Assembly (NCBI RefSeq): GCF_040958095.1 | Contig: NC_091217.1 | Location: forward strand, 9,457,374 to 9,521,373 | Length of the DNA stretch: 64,000 bases | Direction: 5' to 3' | Source: Procambarus clarkii | Lineage: Eukaryota; Arthropoda; Malacostraca; Decapoda; Cambaridae | Shown: positions 23,307-34,055 of the stretch, in pieces | Position numbering within the stretch: position 1 is the stretch's first letter | Layout of the letters: each line of letters starts with the position of its first letter | Translations under genes and position numbers: made by a program | The notes under the pieces: model-generated | Told to the model about the DNA's origin: nothing | What the model saw: only the letters and a program-made list of their open reading frames with translations | Database searches by the model: none

Positions 23307-24368
23307 TTTTTTTTTTTATTTTTATAAAAGAATACACAATGTACAAAACAGACACCCGCCGAACAAACAAGTTATGAACATACACAGGACAATATAACAA
23401 AGGAAGTAAACCACGGATACATTAAACATACCCAACAAAAACCAAGAAAGAAAACACATGACACAAGGCACAAAAAAAAAAAAAAGAGAACCCAGAAACG
23501 GGGACAGTATGTACCACAAAAAACAGAACATGTCATTAATAGCACACAATAGAAATAACATAAAACATAGGCACATCCACACAACCTTAAGTACAGAAAT
23601 ACAAAAGGAGAACGCACATACAAGCCCAACCCAACAACCCAAACACAGGTGCATAAAAGTATAGAACAACAGGCCTCCGAAACCCCTAAGAGGCAAAATT
23701 ACAAAACTACATTAAACAAAAAACATGGAAATACATACATTGAAAGTCAAACAGAAATAACTGAGTACATTTCTTGTTTCTTACTCCGTTTCCTCAAGCA
23801 TAATTAAAAAGACATAATACAAAGGCAGAACACAAAACACAAATCAAGAAAGAACAGATAAATAATACATAAATAGCACAAGGCAAAGTACATGGCACAT
23901 AAAAAGAGAAATAACAATCAGTAATGGCAAAAAAACACTCATAACACAGGAACAGTAGTACATGAAAAGGGGGGGGGGGGGGGGAGGACAAAACATAAAC
24001 CCGGGCACCCCAACCCCCCCCCCACACAGAAATCACAAAAGACAGAAGAGGTACGCTCCAAACACAGGAGCACATAAGCATACATACCATAAAGAACAAA
24101 AAATGCACAAAACATAAAACCCATACAAGGCAAACAAAAAGGCCCACGCAGGAGCCAGGGAAAACATAAAAACCACACCCACACACAAGCACACCCAACG
24201 AAACACACACCCACAGGAGCAACCACAACAGAACAAAACAACCACACACACACCCCGCCCAACCCCCGCCGAGGAGGCCCATCGGAGGACCGGGGACCGA
24301 AAATAAACCGGAACAAGACCCACCCAACCAACCCACAGCCAACATCCACGAGCCCAACCCACGACCAA

Positions 24369-27300
24369 TCACTCAAAAGCAGCCCCACGAACATACGCAC
24401 CAGTAAACCAACCACAAAAATCATCCGGAAAAGCACGCTGCAGCCACCACCAGGTGAACCGTAAGCGCCCTCTCAAAAACCCCAAAACCCTATCAACCCC
24501 ATAACCCTCCCTCCGGCCAACCCACACACAATACACATAGTCAGCGACAAGAAGACAGAGCGTATTACGCACCCGTCGAGAGCCCCGCGGAAAAGACAAA
24601 AACAAAAACGGCAAAAAACCACCCCGACAACCCGGCCCACAAACCACGGCCAACACAGCACGAAACCAAGCAAGCAAACCACTCAGCCTCTCACAAAAAT
24701 AGAAAACATGTAACTGAGATTCAGGCAAACCACAGTGGACACATGCGTCAGAGGCACGCAAACCCAGCATGTACAACCGGTCATTTGTCGCCAACGACAA
24801 ATGCAACATGCGAAACAACAACTCCCGCTGCTGCGGCGCCAAAAACCGCGCCCCTAACGCCGCCCACACCTCCCCCCAATCCCAACACGGGAATAAAGAC
24901 TCCACCCGCGGCTGAACACGACAAAATAGAACCCCATAAATCGCCTTCACTGAGAGAGACATATAACCCTGACAACGACAGACAGCCCGAAGAATGTCTA
25001 CCGCCCAGGAGTAAACAGGAGGGGTACAAAAGGCCACCTCCCGACAAACACCGCAATCCACCAAAAAACTAAACCGGACCGAACAATAAAAAACACACAA
25101 AGCATTGAGCCCCCCACCCAACGCTAAACCCTGACGCAACGAGACCCAGAACAGCGCCCGAGCCCTGGTAAACACATCAGGAATACCAACCCCACCTTCC
25201 CGCACCGCTAACACCAACGTCGAGCGACGAACCGGGTGGTAACGACCACACCACACGTACCTATAAACCTGACGTTCCAACCCCAGAGCCAGCCGGCGAG
25301 CTAGGGGGAAACACCGAGCCACGAACCAGACACGTGACAGAACTTTACAAGTAACAAGCAACGCCCGCTGATAAATTGTTAACGGGCGCGCAGCCAACAA
25401 CCCAACCGCAACACCAACACTACGAGAAACCGCACCCCAATTAAATTCCAAAGATCTCTCGTAAGAAGCGAACCAGGTGATCCCCAGAACTCGCAGAGAG
25501 GAGACCACCGGAAACCAAGACCCCTCCCACACAAGGCGAGAGGACCACTCACCGATACCCATAAGACCAGATTTGGCACGATTGACCTGGGCCCCAGTGG
25601 CCAACTCAAACCTCTCAACCACGACCTGGACAGCCCGAACAGAACCAGCAGAGGCCACGAACAGGATGGTATCATCCGCATAACCGCAGATGGGTAACCG
25701 AAGATCAGAAGGCAGCCGGGGGGGACGGATCATCGCACAAGCCTTGACCGCCCGAAAAAAAGGCTCCTGAAAGAGCACATAAAGGAGCATGGAAAGCGGA
25801 CAACCCTGCCTCACCGAACGGCGGACAGGGAAAGGAGCACTCAAGAACCCATTGATGCAAACCCGACTGCAACACTGAGCGTACAACATACGCACCCAAC
25901 GAACAAACAAAGGCGGAAAACCAAGCCTCTCTAACACACGAAAAACAAAAGCTAACGAAACACGGTCAAAAGCCTTAGACCAATCCAGGCAAAGCATCGC
26001 TGCAGACAAGCGAGAGCCCGACACGTACAGAAGCACATCCCGAAATAACGCATTGCACTGCAGCAACGAGCGACCTGGAACACCACAAAACTGTTCCACG
26101 GAAACCACAGACGCAACCACACGGCGACACCGACCAGCTAAAATCTTGGACAGGATCTTATAGTCCACATTCAACAAAGTAATGGGTCTCCAGTTCGAGA
26201 AGAACCGCAAATCGCCCGGCTTCGGGAGCAGCCGCACAATCCCAACGCACTGAGAGACAGGCAGAACGCACCCCCGGAGGCAAGTCCGGACCACCTCCAA
26301 AAGAGCATCACCCAACACATCCCAAAAGGCAACATAAAATTCGACAGGAAGACCATCCGAGCCCGGCACCTTCCCGGAACGAAATGACCTCACCACACCG
26401 AAAAGCTCCCCCAACGAAACATCTTCCTCCAAACCAACACAATCAGCAGCAGACAACCCCGGAGCACAACCACCCAAAAAACCTTCCGCAATCGCGTCGT
26501 CCCCTACCACCTCCCCATAGAGCGCAACCAACTCTTGCCGCACATAATGCAACACACCACCGGTGTCCGAAATAACAGACCCATCCGGCCTTTGCAGAGC
26601 CGTAAAAAGAACACCGTCCCGCGCAGCCTTCACCTTCCCTACAAGAGAAGGAGAGAGCCGTTCCCCGTCAACACGTTCACTCACACGAGCACGCACACGA
26701 ACACCCTCGGCCCACTCATTCCGCAAACTACAAATACGCTCCTTACACTCCGCAATCTCCCCAAAACAGTCAATCCCAGCATTGTACCGCACATACAACC
26801 GCGAAAGCCTCGCCTGGAACAACCGCAGCAACCCAAACCTTCCAGCAGCCTCACGTTTGGCAGCCACCCGAAAAAACAACCGACATTGCTCCTTACACCA
26901 CTCCCACCAATCTAAAACAGAAGGAAAATCACACCGCCGGGCGAGAACCCCGACCCACCAAACCCGAAACTGCCCACAAACCCTCGGAGAACGCAACAAC
27001 CCACAATTCAGCTTCCACCACCCCGCGCCGACCCGTACCTGACTGGGCACACCAACCCGGACCACCACGAGACTATGGTCCGAGAAAGCAACCGGGACAG
27101 TGTGGAAAGCAAACACAGAACACCCCCCGCCAGTAACATACACGCGATCAATCCGCGAACGCGCCCCATGCGCAGCAAAAGTAAAGGACAACTTGCCTCC
27201 ATAGAGCACAGCAGCATCCTTGAAACCGCAAGAACGCACCACCTCCAGCAGCGCACCCGAGACATTCTGCGGGCGGGCGCTACTACAGTCCCGCGCACTC

Positions 27301-27752
27301 GTCACACAGTTAAAATCACCACCAAAAACCATACACCGCGTATCATGACGCAGGAAAGGGAGAAGCCCCACCCGAAAAAACTCCTCCCGTTCCCGACGGC
27401 GAGCCACCCCCGAGGGGGCGTACACCGTCAGGAACGGAAGAACGACCCCCAAAAACTCAACCCTCACAAACAAAACCCGCCCATCTTCATCCATCTCCGT
27501 GTGAAGCACGGAGAAGGAAGCCCTCCTAGAAAACAACATAAGCGTCCCCCCGAAGGACGTCCTCGGCGGGTTGAGCACAACATGAAAATGCGCACTTAAA
27601 CACTGCAGCACAGACACCTCACGAACATTATGCTCCTGGATCAGAGCCACATCCACACGCTGCTCCTGCAGAACATCCAACAGGCCCAACTGGACCCCAA
27701 GATCATTCAAACCACGAACATTCAAAGACGCACAGACAACAGAGGGCGCCAT
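24369..27752 (-). CDS. LINE ORF2: APE-like endonuclease and reverse transcriptase
   Basis: The chosen ATG at 27752 is ten nt past the ORF1 stop and leads straight into the endonuclease (APSVVCASLNVRGLN). The frame stays open upstream to 27845 but without a better start. The protein is 1127 residues. Endonuclease signatures are E40 in LIQEHN, GGDFN (about 144-148) and SDH (about 224-226). RT signatures are LLPKPGDLRFFSNWRPITLL (about 508), LDWSKAFD (about 589-596), RQGCPLS (about 648) and the catalytic YADD (about 691-694). A C-terminal CVHC...H...C zinc motif lies at about 1004-1020. All catalytic residues that I can check are present, so the enzyme could be active. Confidence 0.9.
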   Translation of the reverse strand: MAPSVVCASLNVRGLNDLGVQLGLLDVLQEQRVDVALIQEHNVREVSVLQCLSAHFHVVLNPPRTSFGGTLMLFSRRASFSVLHTEMDEDGRVLFVRVEFLGVVLPFLTVYAPSGVARRREREEFFRVGLLPFLRHDTRCMVFGGDFNCVTSARDCSSARPQNVSGALLEVVRSCGFKDAAVLYGGKLSFTFAAHGARSRIDRVYVTGGGCSVFAFHTVPVAFSDHSLVVVRVGVPSQVRVGAGWWKLNCGLLRSPRVCGQFRVWWVGVLARRCDFPSVLDWWEWCKEQCRLFFRVAAKREAAGRFGLLRLFQARLSRLYVRYNAGIDCFGEIAECKERICSLRNEWAEGVRVRARVSERVDGERLSPSLVGKVKAARDGVLFTALQRPDGSVISDTGGVLHYVRQELVALYGEVVGDDAIAEGFLGGCAPGLSAADCVGLEEDVSLGELFGVVRSFRSGKVPGSDGLPVEFYVAFWDVLGDALLEVVRTCLRGCVLPVSQCVGIVRLLPKPGDLRFFSNWRPITLLNVDYKILSKILAGRCRRVVASVVSVEQFCGVPGRSLLQCNALFRDVLLYVSGSRLSAAMLCLDWSKAFDRVSLAFVFRVLERLGFPPLFVRWVRMLYAQCCSRVCINGFLSAPFPVRRSVRQGCPLSMLLYVLFQEPFFRAVKACAMIRPPRLPSDLRLPICGYADDTILFVASAGSVRAVQVVVERFELATGAQVNRAKSGLMGIGEWSSRLVWEGSWFPVVSSLRVLGITWFASYERSLEFNWGAVSRSVGVAVGLLAARPLTIYQRALLVTCKVLSRVWFVARCFPLARRLALGLERQVYRYVWCGRYHPVRRSTLVLAVREGGVGIPDVFTRARALFWVSLRQGLALGGGLNALCVFYCSVRFSFLVDCGVCREVAFCTPPVYSWAVDILRAVCRCQGYMSLSVKAIYGVLFCRVQPRVESLFPCWDWGEVWAALGARFLAPQQRELLFRMLHLSLATNDRLYMLGLRASDACVHCGLPESQLHVFYFCERLSGLLAWFRAVLAVVCGPGCRGGFLPFLFLSFPRGSRRVRNTLCLLVADYVYCVWVGRREGYGVDRVLGFLRGRLRFTWWWLQRAFPDDFCGWFTGAYVRGAAFE

Positions 27753-27762
27753 CGGGAGAACC

Positions 27763-29169
27763 TCAGGACACCCCCAACCCAACGCGTCCCCCAGGGGACA
27801 CAACCGCACCCGCAGCGGGAGCCACATCCACACCACCAGGCTCAACCCCCTGCCGCACCCTGGAAGACGACCGGCCAGGAACCGCCTTCAAAATCACAGG
27901 AGATACACCATGCGAAGAGGGCGCCCCAGGCGTCGAGGACACCATCCACAGTTTTTCCACTTCCTCCGCTGCCCCGAGCCCGACACCACGCTCAATGCCC
28001 CGCTCATCCCCAGATCCCGCTTCCGAAGGGGGAGGAGGAACCACTGGAGAAGCGGAGGGAGGAGCACCAGCCAAAGGCACACCACCCGAAGCCTCGATCC
28101 TCTTCCCAGGGGGGCCCCTGCTGCGCGACCGATCCCTCGGAGCGCGCTTTCGTCGAGGAACAGAAGAGCCCAATGCAACCACAGGAGGCACAGCACAAGC
28201 GACAGCAGGCGGCTGCGCCACGGCACCAGCATCAGGAACACCGCTAGGCTGGCCGTCAGGAGACACAGTATCAACACCGCCCCTGGCCTCGGGAAGCACA
28301 CTGGCCACTGCACACGGGTCGCCCTCCGGCACTACACCACACACGTCGGATTTCAAGGAGACACTCGGGTCGCGATGTACCTCCGCCGCCACCAGCATAG
28401 GCGCACCCGAAGCAGGAGCCGCGAGAGCATCAGAGTCAACAGACAGAGTAGAGGACCCAGCAGCAGACGGAGAGGTAGGGACAGCTGGGGACGACGCCTC
28501 CAGAGGCACACCCACAGAGCCCGGGCCCGCTGGGGGCGCCCCAGCCTCCGGCAGAAGTGGAAAATCATCCGCATGGAAAACCGATGGGTCCTCCGGGCGA
28601 GGGGCACGGCAAGCTGCAGCGAAATGGCCTACCTCACCACACCGGAAACAGGAGCGAGTCTGCCCCTGGGAGAACACACGCACATAAAACCCACACACAG
28701 CCACCCGAGAGGGAATAGCCCCAGAGAGCCGCATGCGCAAAGTACGGGCACCCATACGGAGCCCCTTCAGGCGCCCACTAAGCAGACAGGCATGACGCTG
28801 CCCCACCACCTCACCATACCGACGGAACGCGGCGGACAGCTCCTCCTCAGGAAACTGCACCGGCGCACCATGAACGCTCACATACGTCAGGGGGCCCCAC
28901 GGATCGGAGACCTCCACCGTCACAGCAGAACCTGGAAGTACATGCGTCCGTGTACCCCATCGACGCACAAACAGCTGATACACCTGCGCCGAGGAGAATG
29001 TCACCGCCACCCGGGTAGGGGAAAGTTTCTCAACACCGTAGAGATCTTGGTACTCAACACGCATGACGTCCATAAGGGCAACCTCCACCAAGGGCCAGTC
29101 AATGGGGGCCGAGAAATCAAGCCGGGCGGTGTCGACCCGGCGAACACGGCCACCACTAGTCGACGCCAT
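27763..29169 (-). CDS. LINE ORF1: nucleic-acid-binding protein with CCHC zinc knuckle
   Basis: An intact 468-residue frame starts with ATG at 29169 and ends with TGA at 27763-27765. Residues about 20-165 look like a folded domain. A CCHC zinc knuckle follows: C174-x2-C177-x4-H182-x4-C187 (CFRCGEVGHFAAAC). The C-terminal half is low-complexity, rich in Pro, Ala, Ser, Gly and Val, with a basic patch near residues 350-365. By family knowledge such proteins bind the element RNA and form the transposition RNP. The protein is not host-derived. Confidence 0.85.
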   Translation of the reverse strand: MASTSGGRVRRVDTARLDFSAPIDWPLVEVALMDVMRVEYQDLYGVEKLSPTRVAVTFSSAQVYQLFVRRWGTRTHVLPGSAVTVEVSDPWGPLTYVSVHGAPVQFPEEELSAAFRRYGEVVGQRHACLLSGRLKGLRMGARTLRMRLSGAIPSRVAVCGFYVRVFSQGQTRSCFRCGEVGHFAAACRAPRPEDPSVFHADDFPLLPEAGAPPAGPGSVGVPLEASSPAVPTSPSAAGSSTLSVDSDALAAPASGAPMLVAAEVHRDPSVSLKSDVCGVVPEGDPCAVASVLPEARGGVDTVSPDGQPSGVPDAGAVAQPPAVACAVPPVVALGSSVPRRKRAPRDRSRSRGPPGKRIEASGGVPLAGAPPSASPVVPPPPSEAGSGDERGIERGVGLGAAEEVEKLWMVSSTPGAPSSHGVSPVILKAVPGRSSSRVRQGVEPGGVDVAPAAGAVVSPGGRVGLGVS

Positions 29170-29298
29170 GACACCCGCCAGGCCCCGGCCAATGGCCGCA
29201 CCACACCGTCAACAAGACGACCACCACGCAGCAGGTACAGGTCAACACTGACAGCCCGGGCCGAACGTCAGCGCCCTCCGGTAGCAGAGCGGCGAGTC

Positions 29299-29312
29299 AA
29301 ATCGCCAGAAAT
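29299..29312 (+). repeat. Target-site duplication, right copy
   Basis: The 14-bp aaatcgccagaaat directly follows the LINE 5' end. Together with the left copy it defines the element borders. Confidence 0.9.
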
Positions 29313-29948
29313 GGTGTGTATATGATTTGTGAGGACCAGGAAAGGAACTAAGGCTCTCAGGATTTTTTACAATATGTCGGACGATCACCAGAGCAATCTT
29401 GGAATAGAATATGTAACCAAACACCCGCCCTGATTTGTTCGCAGGTCGAGTTTTAAAAATCGTCACTATGAGGTTTGAGCGATCTACCTAAGTCATCGCT
29501 GGACCTAAACCCAATATGTAACACTGAAACTTTACTGCCACTCATCCACAGAATAGGTATGAGGTCTATAATAAGTTAATTAAAGTAACTAAAACTCACT
29601 TGTTTTAGTTAGTTGAGGATACACCTGTTGAGAAGACATTGATGCTTGCTTGATAAACTATCAATACACTAATTTTATGTTTATGCTAATAAACTTATAC
29701 CTAGTTCATCAATGCTATAAGTTGGTTATTTAGAAGAATTTTGGAGATCAGTTCCTAAACCTTTTATGTACCATTGAACGTTTTCCACTATAACTAATTA
29801 ACAGAATTGATATAGGGTTCACTACCACTCACAGAATGTGAGGGGGTTCAATACCACTCACAAAATGTGAGGGGTTCAATACCACTCATAGGATGGATAT
29901 GGGGTTCACTGCTAATCACAGGAACTGTTTCTACTACCACTCACATTA

Positions 29949-30605
29949 TGGTTAGAGTCCACTCCCACTCACAAGATGGGTATTGGGCCCACTCCCACTC
30001 ACAAGATGGGTATTGGGTCCACTCCCACTCACAAGATGGGTATTGGGTCCACTCTTACTCACAAGATGAGTATAGGGTCCACTCTCACTCACAAGATGGG
30101 TATAGGGTCCACTCTCACTCACAAGATGAGTATAGGGTCCACTCTCACTCACAAGATGGGTATTGGATCCAGTCTCACTCACAAGATGAGTATAGGGTCC
30201 ACTCTCACTCACAAGATGGGTATTGGATCCACTCTCACTCACAAGATGAGTATTGGGTCCACTCTCACTCACAAGATGAGTATAGGGTCCACTCTCTCTC
30301 ACAAGATGGGTATAGGGTCCACTCTCACTCACAAGATGGGTATTGGATCCACTCTCACTCAGAAGATGAGTATTGGGTCCACTCTCACTCTCAAGATGGG
30401 TATAGGGTCCACTCTCACTCACAAGATGGGTATAGGGTCCACTCTCACTCACAAGATGGGTATAGGGTCCACTCTCACTCACAAGATGGGTATAGGGTCC
30501 ACTCTCACTCACAAGATGGGTATAGGGTCCACTCTCACTCACAAGATGGGTATAAGGTCCACTCTCACTCACAAGATGGGTATAGGGTCCACTCTCACTC
30601 ACACA
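29949..30605 (+). repeat. 30-bp minisatellite, about 22 copies
   Basis: Unit tcactcacaagatgggtata plus gggtccactc. Several minor variants (gatgag, ttggatcc) are interspersed. Open frames of 219-254 codons on both strands arise from the 30-bp period. The stretch 29313-29948 has a few degenerate units from 29820 on and otherwise nothing clear. Confidence 0.95.
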
Positions 30606-31352
30606 ATTGTTGCCAATATCGATACAATTGAGTAATGAACCAAGGTGTACACACTTACACACCCATAAAATATTCAGAATACGATTGCCTTATTGGGGGG
30701 GTCTGTAATGCAATACTTCTCAGGAGTATCATCATGTGGTTGAAAATTAATAATATACGAAGCGAGCGTGGGTGACGCTTGGCAACCGTAGGGGCGTCTG
30801 GCACCCCACCCAAAATAGTGGCACCGGCGACCCGTCTCAACGCTTCCAGACGACTCCAGCCACCAGCCACGTGCCCATCTCACCTCTTATTACCTCTCAA
30901 CACATTTCTAACCATAAGATAACCACTTGTATCATTAATTATTATAATCATATATCAATCCAAGGAGTTCGGCACTCGGCCTTTAGAATGAAATGCGACA
31001 AGATGTTCTCTACCTGCCTTGAGACATTCGAACACTCCAACGCGTACACCGGCGCAGGAGCACGTTGTGATATGTACGCAATCTACACGCTATTTAAACC
31101 TTGTCCAAACTTATTATCTAAATGGGTTCAGTTGAATGTTATACTCGCTGCACGTGGTACCTATAGGCCTACTGTGTACCTGTCAGCTTCACATTGTAGG
31201 TATGTAGCCATTGCTAGGCTTCACGGTGGCTTTGCAAGTACGGTGATAGTCGGGTCAATGAAGCTACTTGCTGCAGCGTCAACTATGAATAATATAAGAT
31301 GGGGGACTAAGACTGTCAGGCCATTGTATTGATGAGGTCTCGAGGCGGGTGA
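30606..31352. other. No supported gene
   Basis: A 186-codon open frame crosses this region (plus strand, to 31332). It shows no recognisable domain and no clear coding bias, so I do not call it a gene. Confidence 0.4.
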
Positions 31353-31366
31353 GCAGGCACCCCCAA

Positions 31367-32224
31367 GGAGGGCCACACTGCCAGGCACTCCACGAGGGCC
31401 ACACTGCCAGGCACCCTACGAGGGCCACACTGGCAGGCACCCTACGAGGGCCACACTGCCAGGCACCCTACGAGGGCCACACTGCCAGGCAACCTACGAG
31501 GGCCACACTGCCAGGCACCCTACGAGGGCCACACTGCCAGGCACCCTACGAGGGCCACACTGCCAGGCACCCCACGAGGGCCACACTGCCAGGCACCCTA
31601 CGAGGGCCACACTGCCAGGCACCCTACGAGGGCCACACTGCCAGGCACCCTACGAGGGCCACACTGCCAGGCACCCTACGAGGGCCACACTGCCAGGCAC
31701 CCCACGAGGGCCACACTGCCAGGCACCCTACGAGGTCCACACTGCCAGGCACCCTACGAGGGCCACACTGCCAGGCACCCCACGAGGGCCACACTGCCAG
31801 GGCACCCCACGAAGGCCACACTGTCAGGCACCCCACGAGGGCCACACTGCACCAGGCACCCCACGAGGGCCACACTGCCAGGCACCCTACGAGGGCCACA
31901 CTGTACCAGGCACCCTACGAGGGCACCCCACGAGGGCCACACTGCACCAGGCACCCCACGAGGGCCACACTGCCAGGCACCCTACGAGGGCCACACTGTA
32001 CCAGGCACCCCACGAGGGCCACACTGTCAGGCACCCCACGAGGGCCACACTGTACCAGGCACCCTACGAGGGCCACACTGCCAGGCACCCCACGAGGGCC
32101 ACACTGTACCAGGCACCCTACGAGGGCCCCAATGCCAGGCACCCTACGAGGGCCACACTGCCAGGCACCTCACGAGGGCCACACTGCCAGGCACCTCACG
32201 AGGGCCACACTGACAGGCACCAGC
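31367..32224 (+). repeat. 26-bp minisatellite, about 33 copies
   Basis: Unit ggcaccctacgagggccaca plus ctgcca. In the right third, units with an added 'ac' (ctgcacca or ctgtacca) alternate with standard ones, showing a 2-bp length polymorphism. Confidence 0.95.
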
Positions 32225-32965
32225 ATGGCACCCGGAGAGCGCCGTCCCCTACACACACACACACACACGTCTCACTAACCTTCTTGAAGCAGCAGATGAA
32301 TCACAAGACGACGGCGGCGACGCGGCAGGCCCCTAGCTGGCACTCTTTGAGTTGAAGGACCTTGATGTTATGTTTCCCGGTGGCACTTGAGGATGGCACT
32401 GGGCACGAGGAGCGACACAGCTGCCCACCACACCTACTACTGCGCCGCCACCAAAGGTGCGGGACTCATCTAGACTTTGCGAGAAGGTAAAAATAACTTA
32501 TGGAGAGCGGAGAGGGAGGGAGGAACGAGCAGGTGGGAGAATGAGGCACAGGGAGACGGAGAACGTGGGAACAAGTGGGAGAAATAACCTTATGAGTATC
32601 TTAAGACTGGAGGGTGACTATTACAATTACATTTATTCCTCGGAAACGATTTAATTTATTAAATTCGAGTAGCTTTTCAAATACACGAAGAGGTTTCGAG
32701 AATTTTCTGGTAAGCCAGGCGGGGTGGGAAGGCGACCTATGCGATCGGGAAATATTCGTGTTGGAGGGTGGTGGTGGAGTGTTGCAGGAGTGGAGGTGAT
32801 GGTGGTAGGTGTGTGGTGGTGGTGGAGAGGGACGACACACGACCAACCCGCCCGACGCCACAGACAACACTGACGGGGGAGATGGGTAACCGGCCCGCCC
32901 GACATCCATTCCCACCCAACCCCGCCAACCTCCAAACCCCAGAAATCCCCGCCCACATCGGAACC

Positions 32966-33331
32966 TCGTTCCTCAGACCCGCCCACATTTACCCTCAATC
33001 CTCAGACCACGCCCACCTCTACCCTCACTCCTCAGACCACGCCCACTTCTACCCCTCACTCCTCAGACCACGCCCACCTAGCTCTACCCTCACTCCTCAG
33101 ACCCCGCCCACCTCTACCCTCACTCCTCAGACCACGCCCACCTCTACCCTCACTCCTCAGACCCCGCCCACCTCTACCCTCACTCCTCAGACCACGCCCA
33201 CCTCTACCCTCACTCCTCAGACCCCGCCCACCTCTACCCTCACTCCTCAGACTCCGCCCACCTCTACCCTCACTCCTCAGACCACGCCCACCTCTACCCT
33301 CACTCCTCAGACCCCGCCCACCACCACCCCA
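32966..33331 (+). repeat. 30-bp pyrimidine-rich minisatellite, about 12 copies
   Basis: Unit ctctaccctcactcctcaga plus cc(a/c)cgcccac. The a and c variants largely alternate. Confidence 0.93.
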
Positions 33332-34055
33332 TATTTCATCTTCCCATCGACCTGAGAGTATTGCCAGCTTAAAAGTGTGTCATGAGTACAAGAGTGCATT
33401 AGAATGTGATAACCCGCATCATTAACAGCAAGAAGTACTCAAAAGTTCCATAAACTAGTCAATCAAATTAATATCGTTGAGTCTGTTTACAGAAAATTCG
33501 AGTACATTAATTACATAATAAAAAGTCAAAATAACATCATATCACTTAAATATTATCAATATATACAGGAAAATTTGGATTTGCATTTAGAAGTATTATT
33601 TTTCCTGTGTTTTATACAAAAATCATCACAATGGTGGCTGGAGTGAACAGATGTTACAAAAAAAAATATTTAGAGCTTACAATTAGAGCAGGGAGACTGA
33701 TATAGGCAGAACATATAGCATAAAATTAGGATGTTATAGAAATATGCACACCTCTTTTCAGCTCTATAGGAAGCTTCCAATTTCTTATCATTTGTAGCCT
33801 AATGTAAACACCTAGAGGTGTTTTCAAGGTCTTAAGCCCTGCCTTTCGATCATCAGTGGTTCAATGCAAAGACTTTTCATTCGTTTATCTTAACATATTT
33901 GTCATTAAATACAACTGTATCGGATATAATATTAATCCATTCAATTTATTTACGACTGAGGAAGTTCTGATATCTCTATAACTCATTTTTGTCTCCAGTT
34001 TAATTTAACAACAACGTCCAGTTTCCAGCCTCCATGTACCAGCCTCCATGTAGCT
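33332..34055. other. No gene or clear repeat seen
   Basis: AT-rich. The region from 33900 resembles weak LINE 3' sequence that continues into the next feature. Confidence 0.45.

Larger units (their letters stand above)
23307..29298 (-). mobile_element. Full-length non-LTR retrotransposon (LINE, L1/Tx1-like)
   Basis: The element reads on the minus strand. Its 3' end is an A-rich tail (T run on the plus strand at 23306-23317). The 14-bp sequence aaatcgccagaaat occurs at 23293-23306 and again at 29299-29312, an exact target-site duplication. Two intact ORFs (ORF1 then ORF2) lie between, with about 130 nt of 5' leader and about 1.06 kb of 3' UTR. The GC-rich coding strand contrasts with the AT-rich surroundings. 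The clade call comes from the RT layout, the C-terminal zinc motif and the zinc-knuckle ORF1, and is tentative. Intact ORFs and a perfect duplication suggest recent insertion. Confidence 0.9.

Noticed and set aside
27910-29325. 471-codon plus-strand frame
   Set aside because: It is antisense to LINE ORF1, which has the zinc knuckle; the GC-rich codon structure leaves the opposite strand open.
29867-30662. Frames of 219-254 codons with 10-residue repeats on both strands
   Set aside because: They follow from the 30-bp period of the minisatellite.
30772-31332. 186-codon plus-strand frame
   Set aside because: No domain, no clear coding bias, and no promoter or splice context.
31349-32278. 309-codon frame with His/Thr/Pro-rich repeats
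   Set aside because: It is the 26-bp array; the frame cycles through three repeat phases, as expected by chance absence of stops.
32270-32470. Possible minus-strand 5' exon with donor AAG|GTTAGT near 32283
   Set aside because: No ATG with a usable frame and no supporting downstream exon; a single donor match is weak.
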